Position numbers and translations under genes: made by a program
Notes under the pieces: model-generated
Seen by the model: the letters and a program-made list of their open reading frames with translations, nothing else
Told to the model about the DNA's origin: nothing
Databases searched by the model: none
Assembly (NCBI RefSeq): GCF_001689125.2
Contig: NZ_CP015405.2
Coordinates: 1,083,001-1,147,000 of the forward strand
DNA: 64,000 nt
Direction: 5' to 3'
Source: Blautia pseudococcoides
GTDB taxonomy: Bacteria; Bacillota; Clostridia; Lachnospirales; Lachnospiraceae
Shown: positions 52,987-61,976 of the stretch, piece after piece
Numbering within the stretch: position 1 is the first letter of the stretch
Layout of the letters: every line of letters starts with the position of its first letter

Positions 52987-53130
52987 TTACAGTTTGGAAT
53001 CAGAATAGTCCTCCGTAAGGCTGCTGCCAGGTTCCGGGTCCCCGTGGAGCCGGTTGATTTGGACCAGACACATTAACAGAATACCGAACATGGAGCCAAC
53101 TAAAAATGCGATAGCTATAAAAACGATCAT
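52987..53130 (-). CDS. Small single-helix membrane protein (DUF3789-like)
   Basis: A 47-residue protein. MIVFIAIAFLVGSMFGILLM forms one transmembrane helix, followed by the CLVQINR segment and a short acidic tail. This fits the DUF3789 pattern seen in phages and integrative elements. The frame is open upstream of the ATG (HEKKGWVYP), so a start at a non-ATG codon is possible. The ribosome site is weak. Confidence 0.55.
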   Translation of the reverse strand: MIVFIAIAFLVGSMFGILLMCLVQINRLHGDPEPGSSLTEDYSDSKL

Positions 53131-53322
53131 AGGATAAACCCAGCCCTTCTTTTCATGATATTTGTGAATACAATGTTCTAATATATATTATATTGCAAAT
53201 ATGGGATGTTTATTCAGTAATAGGAATATTAGACAGATAATCAGGCGGAATTATATTTACAATAAGTTTTCTTGAACCGGTGAAAGAAGATGGTTTCGTC
53301 TGTATCCATAAGAATGCGGCGT

Positions 53323-53649
53323 TTAGTTCACTGCCTTTAAATATGAGGTGATGATATCAAGTAAATGTGAGAGCTTATCCGGAGGGCAGGTTTCTATTAA
53401 TGTTTTGATAGAGTCTAAATCATTCAGATTTTTTTGTTCACCAAACAATAAATAGTCGATATTTATGTGCAAAGCAGATTTAAGTTTACATAAAGTGTTC
53501 ACGGACATTCCTTTTTGCCCCAACTCCAGATCATAGCAGAAGCGGGGCGTAATATCCGCCTTTTCCGCCAGCTCCTCCCTGGTATAACCCAGTAATTCCC
53601 GTTGCTGCAGTATTCTTTTTCCTATACTCAGTTTATCTAGTTTCTTCAT
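53323..53649 (-). CDS. XRE-family helix-turn-helix regulator
   Basis: A 108-residue DNA-binding protein. ATG 53649 follows GGAGGATATAAAG on the minus strand. The helix-turn-helix is IGKRILQQRELLGYTREELAEKADITPRFCYDLELGQKGMSVNTL (residues about 9-53), and a short helical tail follows (SIKTLIETCPPDKLSHLLDII). Such genes often stand next to polysaccharide or mobile loci; its target is not known. Confidence 0.88.
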   Translation of the reverse strand: MKKLDKLSIGKRILQQRELLGYTREELAEKADITPRFCYDLELGQKGMSVNTLCKLKSALHINIDYLLFGEQKNLNDLDSIKTLIETCPPDKLSHLLDIITSYLKAVN

Positions 53650-54392
53650 CTTTATATCCTCCGTATATTTTATATGGGGAAATATCCCTTTGATTACGAT
53701 ACCAGAAATAAAATGGTTAAAAATGAACTGCAAGGAGATAAAATATGTGCTCTAGGTTCGTTTTCATTACTGCTGTAAGAAGATAAAATTTAAGTAACAA
53801 TTAAATGTAATTTTTTTACAGGCACTTTTTAATGGGGTTATGATAGTAAGATGCGGAAAGTGCTGTTTTTTATGCGTATGGTTCGGCGAAAGATAAGTAT
53901 TTATGGGATGTGATGTCAAATACCGGAAAATTGGTTTGATCCTGCATTTTATTGCAGAAGGGTATTCCGGCATAGAAATAGTAAAAATGGTTTGTTGTAC
54001 TGTTTTACGAATGGAGGATTAAAAAATATGGTAAAAAGTATAGAAAGACGAAAAACGTAAGAAATAAATTTGTTTATTGGAATTGTGAAGAATAAAGAAA
54101 CTTTGATTTTATTTGGTTGATCTGAAGAGGTATGTACAAGAAAAGATGGAGCCGTAGCTTGACATAATATGTCAAACACGTTAGAATGTACAGGAACCAA
54201 GGATGAAATAAGCGATTATTGGCTGACGCTCCTTGTGGAAAGCGACTGTTTTCGTTTTATTACAGGGTGGAGTGTGCAGCATTTCCTATAAGGCCGGATT
54301 AGATGTACAAAGTTTTTGGATGATCATGTAAAATAATTCTGCTGGATGCTGAAGAAATGCGGCAAAATCATTGAGGGATTTGGGAGTTCGTT
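53650..54392 (+). other. 743-base gene-free region ahead of the polysaccharide locus
   Basis: AT-rich, with no reading frame I can support on either strand. It holds a perfect palindrome TTGACATAATATGTCAA (54159-54175) whose left arm is also a -35 hexamer, a GGAGG-ATG site at 54013-54030 that opens only ten codons, and degenerate sequence between. It probably contains the promoter and untranslated leader of the polysaccharide operon. Confidence 0.5.
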
Positions 54393-55811
54393 ATGTATCA
54401 GAAAAACGGAAGTAGTTGGTTAAAGCATTTGGATTTTATCATTTTAGATTTAATCTGTATGGAAGTTTCATTTCTGCTGAGTTATGTCTTTAGAAACGGA
54501 AAGATGTTTCGGTTATCCGATGATAATTATCGTGATGTGGAGATTATCCTGCTGTTTATCTTTTTTGTGGTTGTGTTTTTTAATGAAAGCTACAGCGGTA
54601 TTTTAAGACGAGGGTATTTTAGAGAGTTCGTGGCAGTATTGAAGCATGTGACTTATATTGTAGCTATCATGCTGGTGTATCTGTTTTTTGTGAAGCAGTC
54701 ATCTACATATTCACGGGTTATTTTTATCAGCATGTGGGGCATTTATATTGTGCTGTCTTATGTCACAAGGCTGGCATGGAAACAGAATATTAAGAGGCGG
54801 GTGGACAGGCAGGAAGGCAAGCGTTCTCTGCTTCTGGTGACCTCTGCGGATGTGGCCTCTGAAGTTGTGAAGACGATTCTGAGGAATAATTTTGAAAGTT
54901 TATACCTGGATGGAATTGCGATTATTGATGTGCAGATGACCGGCAAGAAGATTCTGGGGGTTCCTGTTGTTGCGGATAAGGACAGCATGGTATCTTATAT
55001 CCAGAAGAACTGGGTGGATGAAGTGTTTTTTAATCCCTCAGAAGAGACAGTTATACCGAATGAGATGATAAAGAGCTGCGCCAGTATGGGCGTGACGATA
55101 CATATGAAGCTGGCTAAGCTGGAAGTGCTGGGGAATAACCAGATCGTGGAGAAGATGGCAGGATATACTGTGCTTTCCAGCAGTATAAAAATGGCTTCTC
55201 CGAGGGATATGTTTTTGAAAAGGGCTATGGATATTGCCGGGGGATTGGTCGGCGTGCTGATGACAGGGATACTGACTGTATTTATTGCGCCAATTATTAA
55301 GATAAAATCTCCGGGGCCGGTGTTTTTTTCGCAGATTCGGGTTGGGAAGAATGGGAAGAAATTTAAAATTTATAAATTCCGCTCTATGTATATGGATGCT
55401 GAGGCGCGGAAGAAGGAATTGATGGAGAAGAATAAGATCCAGGATGGACTGATGTTTAAGATGGATGATGATCCCAGGATCATTAAAGGGATTGGGAATT
55501 TTATTCGGAAGACGTCACTGGATGAGTTTCCGCAGTTCTGGAACGTGCTGAAGGGGGATATGAGCCTGGTTGGGACAAGGCCTCCGACTGTGGATGAGTG
55601 GGAGAAGTATGAGGTGCATCATAGGAAGAGACTGGCGATCAAGCCGGGGATCACTGGGATGTGGCAGGTTAGTGGGAGAAGTGGGATTACGGATTTTGAG
55701 AAAGTGGTGGAGTTGGATACTGGGTATATAACAGATTGGAGTTTGGGACTGGATATGAAGTTGCTGTGGAAGACAGTATTGGTTGTTTTTAGAGGGGAGG
55801 GATCTATGTAA
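54393..55811 (+). CDS. Polyprenyl-phosphate sugar-1-phosphate transferase (polysaccharide initiation)
   Basis: A 472-residue membrane enzyme that loads the first sugar phosphate onto undecaprenyl phosphate. Four helices fill residues about 12-130, a Rossmann-like linker follows (LLLVTSADVASEVVKTIL), a further helix is near 285, and the catalytic domain starts after it: SPGPVFFSQIRVGKNGKKFKIYKFRSM, then TSLDEFPQFWNVLKGDMSLVGTRPP and KPGITGMWQVSGRS. It opens the polysaccharide operon. The sugar (glucose, galactose or an amino sugar) cannot be read off. Confidence 0.95.
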   Translation: MYQKNGSSWLKHLDFIILDLICMEVSFLLSYVFRNGKMFRLSDDNYRDVEIILLFIFFVVVFFNESYSGILRRGYFREFVAVLKHVTYIVAIMLVYLFFVKQSSTYSRVIFISMWGIYIVLSYVTRLAWKQNIKRRVDRQEGKRSLLLVTSADVASEVVKTILRNNFESLYLDGIAIIDVQMTGKKILGVPVVADKDSMVSYIQKNWVDEVFFNPSEETVIPNEMIKSCASMGVTIHMKLAKLEVLGNNQIVEKMAGYTVLSSSIKMASPRDMFLKRAMDIAGGLVGVLMTGILTVFIAPIIKIKSPGPVFFSQIRVGKNGKKFKIYKFRSMYMDAEARKKELMEKNKIQDGLMFKMDDDPRIIKGIGNFIRKTSLDEFPQFWNVLKGDMSLVGTRPPTVDEWEKYEVHHRKRLAIKPGITGMWQVSGRSGITDFEKVVELDTGYITDWSLGLDMKLLWKTVLVVFRGEGSM

Positions 55812-56017
55812 TATTTGTAATTAGATAAGTAATAATATAAAAGAAACAAAGATAATTATCTAAGCAAATTTTTTTGAATTGAATATTTTGAGTGGAAATT
55901 AAATAAAAACATCATTTCTTTATGAAATAGAGAAGTATAGCGATAAGGATGTTAAACAAGACTTTATAGTGATGGAGAAAAACATAGGAAGAGATAAAAT
56001 ACTGGAGGAAACGGGTT

Positions 56018-57148
56018 GTGGTGAATATAAAGATGAAAGTTGCAATGCTGGGATATAAACGAATTCCCTCCCGTGAAGGTGGTATTGAAGTTGTGGTTGA
56101 GGAGTTATCCACGCAGATGGTTGCTCTTGGCAACGAAGTCACCTGCTACAACCGAGGCGGACATCATGTAAGTGGTAAGGAGTTCGACAGATCCAGTTTG
56201 AAAGAATATAAAGGAATCCAACTGAAAACGGTGCCAACAATCAATAAAAGAGGACTTGCCGCTATGACTGCATCCGTTTCAGCAGCGGTGTGCGTAGCCT
56301 TTGGACGTTATGATGTGGTTCATTTTCACGCAGAAGGACCGTGCGCCATGCTGTGGCTGCCTAAACTGTTTGGAAAGAGGTGTATTGCCACTGTTCATGG
56401 TTTGGATCACCAGAGAGCCAAGTGGGGTAGGTTTGCTAAGTGGTACATAATGACTGGCGAAAAGGTCGCTGTGAAATATGCGAATGAGATTATTGTACTT
56501 AGCAAAGGTGTACAGGATTACTTCTGGGATACATACAGTCGGGAAACTATATTTATTCCCAATGGCGTTAACCGGCCACAGATTTTGGATGCAGAGCTGA
56601 TTACTGAGAAGTTTAATTTGATAAAAGACAGCTATATTTTGTTTTTGGGACGTCTGGTTCCCGAAAAGGGTTTGCGCTATCTGATTGAAGCATTCTGGGA
56701 AGTGGAAACAGATAAGAAGTTGGTGATCGCTGGCGGCTCCTCTGACACAGATGTATTTGCAAATGAACTAAAAAGTCTTGCAGACCATGATGAGCGAATC
56801 ATATTCACCGGATTTGTTCAGGGAAAACTGTTGGAAGAGCTTTATAGCAATGCTTACATATACACACTCCCTTCTGATTTAGAGGGGATGCCACTGAGCC
56901 TTCTGGAGGCTATGAGTTATGGGAATTGTTGTGTGACGAGTGATATTCCAGAGTGTACAGATGTTGTTGAAGGTAAGGCAGTAACATTTGCAAAAAGTAA
57001 TGTTACTGATTTGAAAGATAAATTACAGATGCTCTGTGATGATGAAAAATTGGTACAGAAGTACAAGTATGGAGCAACTGACTTTATTTGCAGTAAGTAT
57101 AGCTGGAATGATGTGGTTCATAGAACATTGGAATTATATAGGAAGTAA
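56018..57148 (+). CDS. GT4-type glycosyltransferase with DUF1972 N terminus
   Basis: A 376-residue retaining glycosyltransferase. The N terminus VAMLGYKRIPSREGGIEVVVEEL is the DUF1972 signature of capsule rhamnosyl- and related transferases. The GT4 C-terminal domain shows LFLGRLVPEKGLRYLIEAF near residue 208 and the E-x7-E motif in LPSDLEGMPLSLLEAMSYG near 287. GTG 56018 lies nine bases after GGAGG; ATG 56033 is an alternative start. It probably adds the second sugar. Confidence 0.92.
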   Translation: MVNIKMKVAMLGYKRIPSREGGIEVVVEELSTQMVALGNEVTCYNRGGHHVSGKEFDRSSLKEYKGIQLKTVPTINKRGLAAMTASVSAAVCVAFGRYDVVHFHAEGPCAMLWLPKLFGKRCIATVHGLDHQRAKWGRFAKWYIMTGEKVAVKYANEIIVLSKGVQDYFWDTYSRETIFIPNGVNRPQILDAELITEKFNLIKDSYILFLGRLVPEKGLRYLIEAFWEVETDKKLVIAGGSSDTDVFANELKSLADHDERIIFTGFVQGKLLEELYSNAYIYTLPSDLEGMPLSLLEAMSYGNCCVTSDIPECTDVVEGKAVTFAKSNVTDLKDKLQMLCDDEKLVQKYKYGATDFICSKYSWNDVVHRTLELYRK

Positions 57149-57183
57149 ATAACTTAAGATAGGTGTGAGAACGGGGATGAATT

Positions 57184-57604
57184 ATGGAAAAGAAGTATTA
57201 TGGGGCGATTGATGGTTTAAGGAAAATTGCAGCGATTGGAATTCTAATGATGCTTATGGCTGCAAATAATGATTACTATATGTCAGGATTTATTTACGAA
57301 AGGATAATTTCTTCTTTTACAAATTTTGTATTCCTGTTTATGACTGTATCGGCATTTGGAATGTGCTGCGGTAATTATGAGAAGGTTATGATAAATCGGA
57401 TTTCAGTTTCGGATTTCAATAAGAAACGTTTTCAGAAGATTCTCCCATTTTTGCAGTAATTGTTTTATTGGATTTTGCAATTTCTACATTAATGAATTCC
57501 TTATATGAAGGATTTGCAGTTTTGATACTTGTATTTGGTCTTCTGCTCGATGCCGATTTTTGTGATGTACACACTGTTTGCTACGCCGTTCCGTCCAGTA
57601 ATTC
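57184..57604 (+). pseudogene. Acyltransferase-3 family gene, broken (copy 1)
   Basis: The first 90 codons (YYGAIDGLRKIAAIGILMMLMA; FLFMTVSAFGMCCGNYE) match the start of membrane O-acyltransferases. The frame stops at 57457, but one extra base in the T run near 57450 would continue it as FAVIVLLDFAISTLMNSLYEG. Some 40 codons later, a deletion joins this to the C-terminal helix (MPIFVMYTLFATPFRPVIL) ending at 57602-57604. Most of the catalytic membrane domain is gone, so it is not functional. Confidence 0.8.
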
Positions 57605-57916
57605 TGTAGATAGGGATTACAGAGGTACTTGAATTCATAAAAGTAAGATGATGAGAAATCAGATAAAGGTCTTGATGGTAAACCATGTCTTTAACCCAAT
57701 GCAGGGAGTGAAATATACATATTGAAGAATAAATAAAATAGCGGTAATACCACATAAAACTGCGCTTGGACATAAGTAAAGGCCTCTAATTCCGCTATTT
57801 TTGTTTCACTTCTAATCGGTATCAGCAGATGACGTTATCATTAATACATAATAAGTTTTTATCCTAACACAGAGGCTGAAACATAGTATAAATCACAATA
57901 CAGAAAAGGAAAAATT
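57605..57916 (+). other. 312-base gene-free region with a hairpin
   Basis: No frame worth calling. A long-loop stem, AATAGCGG with CCGCTATT (57738-57744 and 57792-57799) followed by TTTTTG, may terminate transcription from upstream. The next gene starts after an A-rich stretch containing AAAAGGAAAAA. Confidence 0.4.
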
Positions 57917-59116
57917 ATGCGTATTCTCAAAATAAATAAATTTTTGCATGAAAATGGTGGCTCGGAAACGTACATATTCAAATTAGGAAAGTATTTACAG
58001 AAGATGGGCCATGAGGTTCAGTACTTCGGTATGGTTCATAAAGGCCGCTGTGTTGGTAACCGGGTCAACGCTTATACGAGCGACATGGATTTCCACGACG
58101 GCTCCAAGCTGGCGAAATTAACCTACCCAATCAAGACGATTTATAGCAAGGAAGCGCGGGTGCAGCTACGCAAGGTGCTGGACGATTTCCAGCCGGATGT
58201 CTGCCATCTGAACAACTTTAACTACCAGCTGACCCCTTCCATAATTCTGGAAATCGTGAAGTGGCGCCAGGAAACTGAGAAGGATTGTAAGATCGTATTC
58301 ACGGCTCATGACTATCAGCTGGTCTGCCCGAACCACATGCTAAACAACCCTGTAAAACATGAGAACTGCGAAAAGTGCCTCGGTGGGCATTTCATGAATT
58401 GCACAAAGGGCAAGTGCATCCATGGATCCACGGCTAAGAGTATCATAGGCACAATGGAAGCTGAATTCTGGAAACTGAAAGGAACCTACAAGTACATAGA
58501 CACCATGATCTGCTGCTCCGAGTTCATGAAGTCAAAGATGGATACGAACCCGTTGTTTGCTACAAAGACCGTGGTGATGCATAACTTCATCGACAAGGAG
58601 GGGTGGAAAGAGACCTCGAAGAAGGAATATGTCCTGTACTTTGGCCGGTTCTCCGAAGAGAAGGGCATCGGCACGCTGATTAAAGTCTGTAAGGAGCTGC
58701 CGGATATCCAGTTCGTCTTTGCTGGTAATGGGCTGTTAGAAGAGAACGTGAACGATGCGGTAAACATTAAGAATGTGGGGTTCCAGAAGGGTGAAGCGCT
58801 GGAATGGCTGATCCGGGAAGCACGTTTTTCCATCTACCCGTCTGAGTGGTACGAAAACTGCCCGTTCTCAGTGATGGAATCCCAGATGTACGGCACGCCG
58901 GTACTGGGTGCTGACATCGGTGGTATCCCGGAGCTGATTCAGGTTGGTGAGACTGGTGAGCTGTTTGAGAGTGGTAACGCAGAGGACCTGAAGGGGAAGA
59001 TTCAGAAGCTCTGGGATGATAAGGAGCTGTGTGAGCAGTACAGTGAGAACTGCAAGAATATTAGCTTTGATACCGTCGATGAGTATTACGAGAAGATTAT
59101 GAAGGTGTATCAGTAA
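57917..59116 (+). CDS. GT4-family glycosyltransferase
   Basis: A 399-residue retaining glycosyltransferase. N-terminal domain: ILKINKFLHENGGSETYIFKLG and a TAHDYQLVCPNHML segment with a cysteine cluster (CEKCLGGHFMNC) seen in some capsule transferases. C-terminal domain: YFGRFSEEKGIGTLI near residue 240 and the E-x7-E motif in YPSEWYENCPFSVMESQMYG. The base composition is clearly higher in GC than in the flanking transferase genes, which suggests a separate origin. Confidence 0.92.
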   Translation: MRILKINKFLHENGGSETYIFKLGKYLQKMGHEVQYFGMVHKGRCVGNRVNAYTSDMDFHDGSKLAKLTYPIKTIYSKEARVQLRKVLDDFQPDVCHLNNFNYQLTPSIILEIVKWRQETEKDCKIVFTAHDYQLVCPNHMLNNPVKHENCEKCLGGHFMNCTKGKCIHGSTAKSIIGTMEAEFWKLKGTYKYIDTMICCSEFMKSKMDTNPLFATKTVVMHNFIDKEGWKETSKKEYVLYFGRFSEEKGIGTLIKVCKELPDIQFVFAGNGLLEENVNDAVNIKNVGFQKGEALEWLIREARFSIYPSEWYENCPFSVMESQMYGTPVLGADIGGIPELIQVGETGELFESGNAEDLKGKIQKLWDDKELCEQYSENCKNISFDTVDEYYEKIMKVYQ

Positions 59117-59137
59117 GGCAGTCATGGGGAGAAAGAG

Positions 59138-60142
59138 ATGAGCAAAGAAAATGTGATTTTGATTGACTATAATGCTCCTGATGATTGGGAGTTTCATAAG
59201 GCAATCGAAAAAACAACAGGAAAAAAGTGGAGAGTATATAAAGCGATAAGCAACGAAAACCACGGAGGAATTTTACAAAAACTTATACGTTATACAAAGT
59301 ACTTCCTGGTTCCAATGAAAATTGCTAAAAACCATAAAAGTTACATTAAGGTTTTAGCTTGGCAGCAGTTTTACGGTTTGATTTTGGCATTCTATTTCAG
59401 AATTTTCCATATCCAGAATGCACCAGAAATTGTAGTGCTGACCTTTATCTATAAACCTAAGAAATCAGTTATCGGAAAGGTTTACGACAAATTTATAAGG
59501 TATATTGTGACTTCTGGGTACATCAAATCTTTTGTCGTTTTTTCTGAAAACGAAAAGAAGCGATATGTGGATTACTTTGATGTCCCAGAGTCACAATTTG
59601 TTTTTGAAACATTAGGATATGAGGATAAGACACAGGAAATAGAAATCGGCGAGCCGGGAAACTTTTACCTTGCTGCCGGACGAAGCAATCGTGATTATAA
59701 ATTCCTGACGGCAGCGTGGGCTGGAAGAGAGGAACAGCTTGAAATTATCTGTGATACGTTATCATTAAAAAGTAATTCTAGTAACATAAGGGTGCTTACA
59801 AGCTGTCATGATAATGAGTTCTTTGAAGAACTGGCAAAGTGCCGAGCCGTAATTGTGACACTGGAGGATACACACATTTCGTCTGGACAATTGGTTATTA
59901 TTCAAGCGATGATGTATGGGAAACCTGTTATTGTCACAGAGAATGATACGGTTAAAGATTATATTGATACCGGGAAAACAGGAATGATAATCCCTAAAAC
60001 AGAAAAAGCTTTGGCCGATGCAATCTTGTCGTTGAAAGATGAAACATATTATAAGAAAATTTCAACCGCCGAACGGAAACAGTATGAGAGCAAATTCAGC
60101 GTTTACGCAATGGGTACTGCGATTGGAAAGTTATTAAATTGA
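59138..60142 (+). CDS. Glycosyltransferase, GT4-like
   Basis: A 334-residue protein. The first half is basic with amphipathic helices (IRYTKYFLVPMKIAKNHKSY), suggesting membrane association. The C-terminal half shows the GT-B pattern FYLAAGRSNRDYKFLTAAW and ISSGQLVIIQAMMYGKPVIVT, where a glutamine replaces the usual first glutamate of the E-x7-E motif. GAGAAAGAG precedes the start. The gene is AT-rich, like the locus in general. Substrate unknown. Confidence 0.82.
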   Translation: MSKENVILIDYNAPDDWEFHKAIEKTTGKKWRVYKAISNENHGGILQKLIRYTKYFLVPMKIAKNHKSYIKVLAWQQFYGLILAFYFRIFHIQNAPEIVVLTFIYKPKKSVIGKVYDKFIRYIVTSGYIKSFVVFSENEKKRYVDYFDVPESQFVFETLGYEDKTQEIEIGEPGNFYLAAGRSNRDYKFLTAAWAGREEQLEIICDTLSLKSNSSNIRVLTSCHDNEFFEELAKCRAVIVTLEDTHISSGQLVIIQAMMYGKPVIVTENDTVKDYIDTGKTGMIIPKTEKALADAILSLKDETYYKKISTAERKQYESKFSVYAMGTAIGKLLN

Positions 60143-60155
60143 AGGAGAGTTTATC

Positions 60156-61331
60156 ATGTCTGAAGAAAAGAAGTTAAATGGTACGGTCATCGTCACTTAC
60201 CGCTGTAACGCTCGTTGCTCCATGTGCAACCGTTATAAAGCACCTTCCAAACCGGAAGAGGAAATCAGTATTGAAACCATCCAGAAGCTGCCGAGGATGT
60301 ATTTCACTAACATTACTGGTGGTGAACCGTTCATCCGCACCGACCTGAAGGACATGGTGCGTGAGCTGTACAAGAAGTCTGATCGAATCGTTATTTCCAC
60401 CAATGGCTTCTTCACCAATCGTATCATTGACCTTTGCAAGGAGTTCCCAGAGATTGGTATCCGTATTTCTATTGAGGGGCTGGAACAGACCAACAATGAA
60501 ATTCGCGGCCTGCAGAACGGCTACCAGCGTGGTTACGGTACGCTTAAGAAACTGCGTGAAATGGGTATGAAGGACGTTGGCTTCGGCATGACCGTACAGG
60601 ATAAGAATGCTCCCGATCTAGTTCCTCTGTACAAGATCTCTGATGAGATGGGCATGGAATTTGCAACTGCTTCTCTGCACAACAGCTTTTACTTTGTGGA
60701 AGCTAAGAACATCATCCAGGACCGCCCGATGGTTGCTAAGAACTTAGAAAATTTGGTTAATGAACTGCTCCGCAGCAACAGCCCAAAGAAGTGGTTCCGT
60801 GCGTACTTCAATCACGGTCTGATCAACTACATCTATTGCCAGAAACGTTTTTTGCCTTGTGACATGAGCTTTGATACCTTCTTCATTGATCCGTATGGCG
60901 ATGTTATGCCTTGCAACGGCACCAAGGACAAAGAGGTCATGGGCAACCTGAACGCTCAGAGCTGGGACGAGTTGTGGAATAGCCCGCAGGCGGATGAAGT
61001 CCGCAAAAAGGTCCGTTGCTGTGACCGTGACTGCTGGATGATAGGTAGCGTTTCTCCGGCAATGCATAAGTATATCTGGAAGCCTGCTGCCTGGGTCCTG
61101 GTCCACAAGTTCAAGGCTCTGTTCACCAAGCATCCGTATAGCATGTATGAGCTGAAGGTCTGCCGTGATTATCGCGATGGTAAGGTTACCAAGGAAGAAC
61201 TGGATAAGTGCAGCACCTGCGATATGAACTGCGTGATCAACAATGGTCTGAGTGAGGCTTCTAAGGAGCAGCTGAAACATAAGACTGGCGAGGAAATCGT
61301 GGATGCTGATATTGCAAGAAATGGAGAATAA
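60156..61331 (+). CDS. Radical SAM protein with SPASM-like C terminus
   Basis: A 391-residue iron-sulfur enzyme. The radical SAM cluster motif is CNARCSMC (residues 17-24), with the GGEP motif in NITGGEPFIR near 54. The C-terminal half has several cysteines (CQKRFLPC, VMPCNG, CCDRDC, CSTCDMNC) that can hold auxiliary clusters. The middle fits a SAM barrel (ISTNGFFTN; IRISIEGLEQTNNEIRG). Its codon use is strongly biased and GC-richer than its neighbours. Within a polysaccharide operon it may modify a sugar or a carrier-linked intermediate; the reaction is unknown. Confidence 0.85.
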   Translation: MSEEKKLNGTVIVTYRCNARCSMCNRYKAPSKPEEEISIETIQKLPRMYFTNITGGEPFIRTDLKDMVRELYKKSDRIVISTNGFFTNRIIDLCKEFPEIGIRISIEGLEQTNNEIRGLQNGYQRGYGTLKKLREMGMKDVGFGMTVQDKNAPDLVPLYKISDEMGMEFATASLHNSFYFVEAKNIIQDRPMVAKNLENLVNELLRSNSPKKWFRAYFNHGLINYIYCQKRFLPCDMSFDTFFIDPYGDVMPCNGTKDKEVMGNLNAQSWDELWNSPQADEVRKKVRCCDRDCWMIGSVSPAMHKYIWKPAAWVLVHKFKALFTKHPYSMYELKVCRDYRDGKVTKEELDKCSTCDMNCVINNGLSEASKEQLKHKTGEEIVDADIARNGE

Positions 61332-61339
61332 GTAATGAG

Positions 61340-61974
61340 TGAACAGGCAGCGATACTGGTATCTGTATGCGTTATTCTTTATTTTCCTTGTGACACCGAC
61401 TTTTGGCAGTGTCAAGATGGCTGTGGTTGGATTAGTTGTTGCGATTGTTGAAAAGCTCCTGATTTTATGGGGGGGGGGGCAGCGTTTACGCTGTATCTAC
61501 AGTTCTCTCGAATGAAATCTGGTTTGTGCTCGGCATAAGTATTTGTGCATTTGATATTCGGCTAAAAGGTAAGAAGCTACAAGGAATGGTATGCGGCCTG
61601 CTGTTTGTGATACTAAGCGTTATCGTATATGTGACAGATATCCACAGCTCGGCAGTTTCATTTGCAATGGGACTGCTGGCTTGTACAGCTGTGATTCTGC
61701 TGGTTGCTGGCTTTGAAGATAAGTGTAGCAGAGGTATGAGCTTTCTCGCAAAGTACACGATGCCTATCTTCCTGATGCACACACTGTTTGCAGCACCGCT
61801 GAGATCCGTGCTTTTAAAAGTGGGGATTACGAATGCGGAATGCGGGAGTTCATGTGGTAATAGGACTGGGTATCAGTTTTGTGGGACCTGTCGTTGCGGC
61901 ATGGATTATGAAACGAACAAGGTGGCTAGAGTTCTTTCTGTATCCGAATAAGTTCTTTGGAGAGGCAATGTGAA
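61340..61974 (+). pseudogene. Acyltransferase-3 family gene, out of frame at an 11-G tract (copy 2)
   Basis: From GTG 61340 the frame reads YWYLYALFFIFLVTPTFGSV...EKLLILWGGG up to a run of eleven G (61469-61479) and then hits a stop. With ten G it would continue as SVYAVSTVLSNEIWFVLGIS to LAKYTMPIFLMHTLFAAPL. A 7-bp tandem duplication (AATGCGG at 61832-61838 and 61839-61845) shifts it again; removing one copy gives ITNAGVHVVIGLGISF to a stop at 61972-61974. The N-terminal 130 or so residues of the family are absent, so even in frame it may be only a partial acyltransferase. Confidence 0.75.
61469..61479 (+). repeat. Poly-G tract, 11 G
   Basis: Eleven consecutive G in the acyltransferase copy 2 coding sequence. 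Tracts of this length are prone to slipped-strand changes; ten G would restore the frame. Confidence 0.9.
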
Positions 61975-61976
61975 AA

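Noticed and set aside
53767..54200. Minus-strand small frames in the region ahead of the polysaccharide locus
   Set aside because: AT-rich, no ribosome sites, no protein-like pattern.
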